Origin: Gammaproteobacteria bacterium
GTDB taxonomy: Bacteria > Pseudomonadota > Gammaproteobacteria > Pseudomonadales > Azotimanducaceae
Length of the DNA: 38,280 nucleotides
NCBI GenBank assembly: GCA_030428905.1
Contig: JAUIED010000032.1
Coordinates: 1 to 38,280, forward strand
Reading direction: 5' to 3'
Numbering within the stretch: position 1 is the first letter of the stretch; every line of letters starts with the position of its first letter. The translations under genes and the position numbers were made by a program. Below are positions 32,985 through 38,280 of this stretch, one piece after another. A model generated the notes under the pieces. That model was not told the origin of the DNA and did no database searches. It worked only from the letters and a program-made list of their open reading frames with translations.

Positions 32985-33764
32985 TTACAGTCCGCCGTTG
33001 ATGACGATGGTCTGGCCGGTCATCCAGCTCGACGCATCCGACGCCAGATACACCACCGCGGGGGCGATGTCCTCCGGCTCTCCAACGCGTCCCAGCGGCA
33101 CGCCGAACTGCTTGCCGAGCTTCGGGATGTCCTCTTCGCTGAGCTTGAGAAACTCGAGGAATACCTCCGTGGGTATGGGGCCGGGTGATACGCCGTTCAC
33201 GCGGATACCGAGCGGCGCCATCTCCACGCCCAGCGTCTGGGTGAGGTTGTTCACGCCGCTTTTCGCCACCGCATAGGGGCCGTTGTGCGGTGATGCGCGG
33301 CCCGCTGCCTGGGAGGAGATGTTGATGATGGTGCCGCCGCCGTTGTCCTTCATGATGTTGCCGGCCGCCTGGGCGCCGGTCCACACCGCCTTCAAGTTCA
33401 GGTTGAGCTGAAAATCCCACTGCCGTTCCGGCATTTCCAGGAATGTGCGTGGCACGCGGTCGTCTGCGCCGCCGGCGTTGCTTACCCAACAGGTGAGCGC
33501 GCCCATATCGGCGAATGCTTTTTCAGCGAGCGCCTGTACTTGCTCGATCTCCATCACGTCGCAGGTAACCGCCATTGCCCGTCGCCCGAGCGCGCGGATT
33601 TTCTCCGCTACGGCTTCCACTTCGTTGGTGCGCCGTGCAGCGAGCACTACGTCGGCGCCGGCTTCTGCAAGGCCCAGCGCAATCCCCTCACCGATACCGC
33701 GGCCACCCCCGGTGACCACGGCGACCTGGCCGTCGAGCCTGAATCTGTCGAGTACGCCGCTCAT
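32985..33764 (-). CDS. Short-chain dehydrogenase/reductase (SDR)
   Basis: This 259-residue classical SDR has TGGGRGIG (18-25), NAGG (96-99), catalytic Ser151, Tyr164 and Lys168 in YAVAK, and the end GQTIVINGGL. It resembles the 2,4-dienoyl-CoA reductase/3-oxoacyl reductase-like branch. The ATG at 33764 overlaps the TGA of the ABM-domain gene upstream (ATGA), so the two are translationally coupled. It probably acts on a hydroxy- or keto-acyl compound handled together with the two ABM-type proteins. Confidence 0.92.
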   Translation of the reverse strand: MSGVLDRFRLDGQVAVVTGGGRGIGEGIALGLAEAGADVVLAARRTNEVEAVAEKIRALGRRAMAVTCDVMEIEQVQALAEKAFADMGALTCWVSNAGGADDRVPRTFLEMPERQWDFQLNLNLKAVWTGAQAAGNIMKDNGGGTIINISSQAAGRASPHNGPYAVAKSGVNNLTQTLGVEMAPLGIRVNGVSPGPIPTEVFLEFLKLSEEDIPKLGKQFGVPLGRVGEPEDIAPAVVYLASDASSWMTGQTIVINGGL

Positions 33765-34114
33765 GATGCGGTGAAGAAGTCGGCGCGCGGGGTCATGGTC
33801 TCGTCGTACACCGGTTCTTCGAGATCCACCCGGTACTTGGCCGTTACGGCGCCGGTGATACCGTAGCTGCCGAGGTGTTCGCGCATGTTCAGATACCACT
33901 CGCACTTGAAGTGCTCGGCCAGCGCCTCTTCCGACTCCCAGCGCTCGAACACGCGGATGCGGCCGGGAATGCGCGGATCAGGGCACCAGTCGTAGTCCTG
34001 ACAGCCAGGTTCGGTGAGCGCGCCTTCGATCAGCGGTCGCGCCGACTCGAGGGCGGGTGCCACGTTCTCCGGTGGCATGTCCACGGTTCCTGAAATAATG
34101 ATGCGGGTCGGCAT
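33761..34114 (-). CDS. Antibiotic biosynthesis monooxygenase (ABM) domain protein
   Basis: This 117-residue single-domain protein has the dimeric alpha/beta-barrel (ferredoxin-like) fold, recognised from RIIISGTVDM, EPGCQDYDWCPDP and the characteristic VFERWESEEALAEHFK. Members are cofactor-free monooxygenases, heme-degrading proteins or simply binding proteins, so the reaction is open. The ATG at 34114 follows GAGGAG. It is coupled to the downstream SDR and preceded by a second ABM-like gene 55 bases upstream. Confidence 0.88.
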   Translation of the reverse strand: MPTRIIISGTVDMPPENVAPALESARPLIEGALTEPGCQDYDWCPDPRIPGRIRVFERWESEEALAEHFKCEWYLNMREHLGSYGITGAVTAKYRVDLEEPVYDETMTPRADFFTAS

Positions 34115-34169
34115 GGTGATCTCCTCGTTCAAGTTAAGAGCCGGTATGAAAAGCGTGTGCTGAGGCCGG

Positions 34170-34568
34170 TTACTGTCTGTCCGCCCACCAGGCAGCGATC
34201 TGTATGGGGGAATGGTCTTCCCATTCACGGATGGTATCAGGCGCATCATCCGGCAGGGGCGGGTTTTCTGTGCTTGGCAAGGGCGACGCGCCTTGCACTG
34301 GGTCGACAAACTCCAGACTCATCGACTCAATGCACTCACCGTACGGCTGATTGCGGTGGTAGTCGGCGTCCTGGTGGGCGAAAAAGGCGGCTTTGCTGGT
34401 AAAGGCGAGCAGCCCGTACCAGGTGTTTGGATCGGTTCCTTTCCAGTATTCGTAGCGGATCACTTCGCTTTCGTGTGTGAGTGTCTTGTCCACGAGGTCG
34501 CTGATCAACGCCTCCCAGCGTGCCTCGGCGCCTGTGCGTACGGTGATCTTTGCCAGCATCGTTGCCAA
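34170..34568 (-). CDS. ABM-like (dimeric alpha/beta barrel) protein
   Basis: This 132-residue protein has an ABM-type core (LAKITVRTGAEARWEALISD at the start, followed by FTSKAAFFAHQDADYHR) and a longer polar, proline-rich C-terminus. I list the TTG at 34568 because GGGGAA lies 6 bases before it; the ATG at 34559 (MLAKITV) is an equally good alternative by homology. It is first in a three-gene minus-strand set (ABM-like, ABM, SDR) and divergent from the acyl-CoA dehydrogenase. The function is not known. Confidence 0.8.
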   Translation of the reverse strand: MATMLAKITVRTGAEARWEALISDLVDKTLTHESEVIRYEYWKGTDPNTWYGLLAFTSKAAFFAHQDADYHRNQPYGECIESMSLEFVDPVQGASPLPSTENPPLPDDAPDTIREWEDHSPIQIAAWWADRQ

Positions 34569-34640
34569 TGGACGTTCCCCACTGTGTCCCTCAAACGATT
34601 ACGGCGTCTCGGCGCGTGGCTGTCAAGCCGCTGGCTTTGC

Positions 34641-34646
34641 TAGAAT
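34641..34646 (+). promoter_or_regulatory. Possible -10 box for the acyl-CoA dehydrogenase gene
   Basis: TAGAAT lies 28 bases before the ATG at 34674, within the 105-base divergent gap. No good -35 hexamer is found at 16-18 bases upstream, so an activator or another sigma-factor arrangement would be needed. This is a weak call. Confidence 0.2.
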
Positions 34647-34673
34647 TGCTGGCTGCGTCAGCGAGGTAGCAGC

Positions 34674-35876
34674 ATGAAAATCGAGTTCTCCGCCGAAGAC
34701 GAAGCGTTTCGCGCCGAAGTGCAGGCGTTCTTCGCCGAGCATCTGAGCGAGGAGATGCGCGCCGAGGCCGCCAAGACCACCACCGTGTTTGCCGAAAAAG
34801 ATCTGGCCATGCGCTGGCAGGCGATCTTGGTGGAGAAAGGCTGGGCGGTGCCGTCGTGGCCCGTGGAACACGGCGGCACGGGTTGGAGCGTGACGCAGAA
34901 GTACATTTTCAACGAAGAGTCGGCCAAAGCCGGTGCGCCGGGCCTGATTCCGCTCGGCCTGCGCATGCTGGCGCCGGTGCTGTTCAAATATGGCACCGAT
35001 GAGCAGAAGCGCCACTACCTTCCGCGCATGCTCAGCGGCGAGCACTACTGGTGTCAGGGCTACTCCGAGCCGGGTTCGGGCTCGGACCTGTCGAGCCTGA
35101 AGACGACCGCCGTCAAGGACGGCGACGACTACATCGTCAACGGTACCAAGATCTGGACCACGCACGCGCAGTTCGCCGATCACATATTCTGCCTTGTGCG
35201 CACCGATCCGACGGTGCGCCCGCAGGCAGGTATCACCTTCCTGCTCATCCCTATGAACCTGCCGGGCATCAAGGTCGATCCGATCATCACCATGGCCGCT
35301 GACCACGAAGTGAACCAGGTCTTCCTCGATGACGTGCGCGTGCCGCAGAGCAATCGTGTGGGGCCGGAAAACGAGGGCTGGACCGTCGCCAAATACCTAC
35401 TCGAGTTCGAGCGCGGCGGCGGTGCTGCCAGCGCCGGTTTGCGGGTGGCGCTTGCCAACCTCAAGGCGGTGGCGGCGAAGGAACTGGAAGGTGGCGTGCC
35501 GCTCATCGAGGAGCCGGGCTTCCGCGCGGCGATCAGCGAACTGGAAATCCGCACGGAGTCGCTCGAGCTCATTGAACTCATGAATCTGGCGCGCCTGTCC
35601 CGCGGCGAAAGCCCCGGTGCGGGCTCGTCGCTGGTAAAGAACACATCGGTGGAGATCAATCAGGGCATCTCCACGCTCAAGCTCGAAGCGATTCACTACT
35701 ATGGCGCGCCCCACGCCAATCTGATCTCGCTGAACGGCTACACCGACCCCTGGGTGGGGCCGGACTACGCTGAAACAGCAACACCGCGTTACCTCAATGC
35801 GCGCGCCGCCTCCATTTTCGGCGGCTCCAAGGAGGTGCAGAAAAACATCGTGGCTAAGGTTGTGCTCGGTCTGTAG
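34674..35876 (+). CDS. Acyl-CoA dehydrogenase
   Basis: This 400-residue FAD enzyme has the N-terminal helical domain, the middle beta domain with CQGYSEPGSGSDLSSLKT and YIVNGTKIWTTHA (about 126-168), and the C-terminal helical domain ending ASIFGGSKEVQKNIVAKVVLGL. That ending matches the FadE-type enzymes common in steroid, terpenoid and branched-acid degradation rather than the short-chain type. It introduces a 2,3-double bond into an acyl-CoA. A GAGGT site precedes the ATG. Malate synthase follows 33 bases later on the same strand. Confidence 0.93.
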   Translation: MKIEFSAEDEAFRAEVQAFFAEHLSEEMRAEAAKTTTVFAEKDLAMRWQAILVEKGWAVPSWPVEHGGTGWSVTQKYIFNEESAKAGAPGLIPLGLRMLAPVLFKYGTDEQKRHYLPRMLSGEHYWCQGYSEPGSGSDLSSLKTTAVKDGDDYIVNGTKIWTTHAQFADHIFCLVRTDPTVRPQAGITFLLIPMNLPGIKVDPIITMAADHEVNQVFLDDVRVPQSNRVGPENEGWTVAKYLLEFERGGGAASAGLRVALANLKAVAAKELEGGVPLIEEPGFRAAISELEIRTESLELIELMNLARLSRGESPGAGSSLVKNTSVEINQGISTLKLEAIHYYGAPHANLISLNGYTDPWVGPDYAETATPRYLNARAASIFGGSKEVQKNIVAKVVLGL

Positions 35877-35909
35877 AGCGCCACCCGCACAGAAAACACA
35901 GGAGTAACT

Positions 35910-38093
35910 ATGAGCCGAGTAGATCGGAGTGGTCTTGCCGTTGCTGCAGAGCTGGACGAGCTGGTCAGCAACAAAATCGCCAACGGAACCGGCGTGTCGG
36001 TGGAGGACTTCTGGGCGGGCCTGGCCGCTACGCTTGCGGATCTCGGCCCGGAAAACCGAGCGCTTCTGGCGGTGCGTGACGAGCTGCAGGCAAAGATCGA
36101 CGCATGGCACCTCGAGCGCAAGGGCAAGGCGCTCGACGCTGCAGAGTACAAACAATTCCTCAAAGACATCGGCTATCTACGTGAGGAGCCGGCACCGTTC
36201 ACTATCGGCACGCAGAACGTCGACCCGGAAATTGCCATGCTCGCGGGCCCGCAACTCGTCGTGCCGGTGATGAACGCACGCTATGCGATCAACGCCGCCA
36301 ACGCCCGGTGGGGCAGCCTGTACGATGCGTTCTACGGCACAGACATCCTCCCCGAGAGCCCAGGACGGGAGAAAGGCTCGAGCTACAACCCGGCGCGCGG
36401 CGAGCTGGTGGTGGCTGAGGCGGCGAAGGTGCTCGATTCGGTCGTGCCGCTGGACGGCGCCAGCCACGCGGATGTCACCGCCTATCTGATTGCTGATGAC
36501 AACGGCACGCGCCGGCTGAGGGTGCTTACCGCGGACGGTGGCAACACAGGGCTGGTGGATGCGGACCAGTTCGTCGGTTTTGTCGGTGAGCAGACGCCGA
36601 GCGCACTGCTGCTGCGTCACAACGGCCTGCATCTGGAAATCCAGATCGACCCCAACCACAACGTGGGTTCCGCGCATCCGGCCGGCGTCAAGGACGTGTT
36701 GATGGAGAGTGCGGTCACCACCATTCAGGACTGCGAGGACTCCGTGGCGGCGGTAGACGCCGAAGACAAATGCGTGGTGTACGGCAACTGGCTCGGGCTG
36801 ATGAAGGGCGACCTGGAAGAGGTGATGGACAAAGGCGGGCGCACCATCACGCGCCGGTTGAACCCCGATCGCGTCTATACCGGGGTCGATGGCACGGAAT
36901 TGCTGCTGCCTGGACGCAGCCTGATGCTGGTGCGCAACGTCGGCCATCTGATGACCACCGATGCGGTGCTCGATGCCGACGGCCGTGAGATTCCAGAAGG
37001 TTTCCTCGATGCCTTCGTGACATCGCTAGCGGCCATGCATGATCTGCAGGAAAACGGCACGATGCGCAACTCGCGCACGGGCAGCGTATACATCGTCAAA
37101 CCAAAGATGCATGGCCCGGACGAGGTGGCGCTCGCCGTCAAGCTGTTCGCACGGGTGGAGCAGACCCTCGGCCTGCCGGAGAACACGCTGAAGGTCGGCA
37201 TCATGGACGAGGAGCGGCGCACGTCCGTCAACCTTCGCGCCTGCATCTATGAAGCGCGTGACCGGGTGGTGTTCATCAACACCGGTTTTCTGGACCGCAC
37301 CGGTGATGAGATCCACACCAGCATGCAGGCTGGCGCGGTGCTGCCCAAGGAAGAGATCAAGGCACAACCTTGGATCGTGGCCTATGAGAACGCCAACGTC
37401 GATGCCGGCCTTGCCGCTGGATTCAGCGGTGTCGCGCAGATCGGCAAGGGCATGTGGCCGAAGCCTGATGAAATGCGGGAGATGCTGGACGTCAAGGTGG
37501 GGCACCCGAAAGCAGGTGCCAACACCGCCTGGGTACCGTCGCCCACAGCGGCAACCCTTCACGCCCTGCATTACCACCAGGTGAGCGTGGCGAGCGTGCA
37601 AGCGGAGCTGGCCCGGCGTACGCCTGCCAGCGTGGACGAAATCCTGCGCATCCCGCTGCTCGGCGGGCGCAATCTCTCCGCGGAAGAGGTGCAGGCGGAA
37701 CTCGACAACAACGCTCAAGGCATCCTCGGCTATGTGGTGCGCTGGATCGATCAGGGCGTGGGCTGTTCCAAGGTGCCGGACATCAACGACGTCGGCCTGA
37801 TGGAGGACCGCGCCACGCTGCGCATCTCCAGCCAGCACATTGCCAACTGGCTGCACCACGGCATCTGCAGCGAGGCGCAGGTGCGCGAAACGATGGAGCG
37901 CATGGCGGAGGTGGTGGATCGGCAGAACGCAGGCGATGCGGACTATCGCAACATGGCGCCGAGCTTCGAGGACAGCGTCGCCTTTCAGGCAGCGTGCGAT
38001 CTCGTGTTTCGCGGCATCGAGCAGCCGAATGGCTACACCGAACCGGTACTGCACCGCCGCCGACGCGAAGCGAAGGCCCGCTACGGCGCCTGA
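35910..38093 (+). CDS. glcB: Malate synthase G
   Basis: This 727-residue protein has the length and sequence of the monomeric G isoform. Visible landmarks are [37 protein letters not shown], the central [23 protein letters not shown] and [11 protein letters not shown], and the C-terminal catalytic-plug region near [16 protein letters not shown]. It condenses glyoxylate with acetyl-CoA to give malate, the second step of the glyoxylate bypass and of glycolate use. A strong AGGAG site 5 bases before the ATG fixes the start. Isocitrate lyase is not in the window. Together with the acyl-CoA dehydrogenase it fits growth on fatty-acid-like or C2 substrates. Confidence 0.97.
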   Translation: MSRVDRSGLAVAAELDELVSNKIANGTGVSVEDFWAGLAATLADLGPENRALLAVRDELQAKIDAWHLERKGKALDAAEYKQFLKDIGYLREEPAPFTIGTQNVDPEIAMLAGPQLVVPVMNARYAINAANARWGSLYDAFYGTDILPESPGREKGSSYNPARGELVVAEAAKVLDSVVPLDGASHADVTAYLIADDNGTRRLRVLTADGGNTGLVDADQFVGFVGEQTPSALLLRHNGLHLEIQIDPNHNVGSAHPAGVKDVLMESAVTTIQDCEDSVAAVDAEDKCVVYGNWLGLMKGDLEEVMDKGGRTITRRLNPDRVYTGVDGTELLLPGRSLMLVRNVGHLMTTDAVLDADGREIPEGFLDAFVTSLAAMHDLQENGTMRNSRTGSVYIVKPKMHGPDEVALAVKLFARVEQTLGLPENTLKVGIMDEERRTSVNLRACIYEARDRVVFINTGFLDRTGDEIHTSMQAGAVLPKEEIKAQPWIVAYENANVDAGLAAGFSGVAQIGKGMWPKPDEMREMLDVKVGHPKAGANTAWVPSPTAATLHALHYHQVSVASVQAELARRTPASVDEILRIPLLGGRNLSAEEVQAELDNNAQGILGYVVRWIDQGVGCSKVPDINDVGLMEDRATLRISSQHIANWLHHGICSEAQVRETMERMAEVVDRQNAGDADYRNMAPSFEDSVAFQAACDLVFRGIEQPNGYTEPVLHRRRREAKARYGA

Positions 38094-38096
38094 CCG

Positions 38097-38280
38097 GTGA
38101 GCCCGGCTGTCATCGATGCGCATGGCCTGCGCCATTGGCGCGAAGACGAACTTGCTGCGCTGCCGGTAAAGAACGGCTTACGGCTGCGGGGCATGGAGAT
38201 GACCAGGCTGGAGACGTTTGCCGACGCTGCCTTTGCGTTTGCCGTGACGTTGCTTGTGATCTCCGTCGATGAGTTGCCGG
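38097..38280 (+). CDS. TMEM175-family (DUF1211) membrane protein, N-terminal fragment
   Basis: The first 61 residues are visible before the window ends. The segment RLETFADAAFAFAVTLLVIS matches the first helix of TMEM175-type potassium channels, whose signature is RxxxFSD; here it is RLETFAD. The probable start is the GTG at 38097, 3 bases after the malate synthase stop, but an ATG at 38192 nearer the conserved part is possible. The upstream 30 residues are polar and not recognised. Bacterial members are thought to be K+ channels in the inner membrane. Confidence 0.78.
   Translation, partial: MSPAVIDAHGLRHWREDELAALPVKNGLRLRGMEMTRLETFADAAFAFAVTLLVISVDELP

Noticed and set aside
1-38280. Search for tRNA, rRNA, insertion sequences, integrase, CRISPR or toxin-antitoxin genes
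   Set aside because: None seen. No transposase motif, no CRISPR-like spaced repeats and no cloverleaf-like stretch were recognised by eye.

Overview
The window is a gene-dense, GC-rich bacterial chromosome segment. It holds about 35 protein genes, no RNA genes, no insertion sequences and no CRISPR array. The many CoA- and lipid-related genes, the sec-exported hydrolases, malate synthase G and a predicted LLM flavin enzyme suggest an aerobic heterotrophic proteobacterium, most likely a free-living (marine or soil) gammaproteobacterium. This assignment is inferred from gene content only. Many starts are GTG or TTG, and several gene pairs share ATGA or TGATG overlaps.

Layout. (1) 1-1777, minus: a DUF35 Zn-ribbon/OB-fold protein, a thiolase-like protein lacking the usual catalytic His, and the N-terminus of a TauD/TfdA dioxygenase. 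(2) 1818-4023: an MFS exporter and a DUF4345 membrane protein, divergent from a TetR regulator across a perfect 20-bp inverted repeat. (3) 4020-7678, minus: a carbamoyltransferase, SxtJ-like protein, 50-residue DUF5989/SxtK-like protein and SGNH hydrolase. This matches the sxtI-J-K trio of saxitoxin clusters but sits with a putative acyl-hydrolase and no toxin genes. (4) 7856-12195, minus: an acetoin-dehydrogenase-type operon (E1 alpha, E1 beta, AcoX, E2), followed upstream by a cytochrome P450. (5) 13542-17308: a ThuA-like protein, a family VIII esterase/beta-lactamase-like protein, an SMP-30 lactonase and an enoyl-CoA hydratase. (6) 17313-23696: three predicted exported peptidases (isoaspartyl peptidase, gamma-glutamyltransferase-like, multidomain subtilase). 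(7) 23761-28534, plus: a tight array of Rieske ferredoxin, SDR, ThuA-like, LLM oxidoreductase, class III aminotransferase and a broken AhpD-like gene. (8) 28801-34568: an FAD amine-oxidase/desaturase-like enzyme, a large TolB-like/TPR protein with repeats upstream, a PrxQ peroxiredoxin, an SDR and two ABM-type small proteins. (9) 34674-38280, plus: acyl-CoA dehydrogenase, malate synthase G and the start of a TMEM175-like channel.

Two connections stand out. First, the DUF35/thiolase-like operon and the aco operon each carry the same 14-base element (13 of 14 identical, with a palindromic core) 26-30 bases before their GTG starts, so one unseen regulator may control both. Second, the sxtIJK-like module and the Rieske-to-AhpD array are the two best candidates for undescribed pathways.
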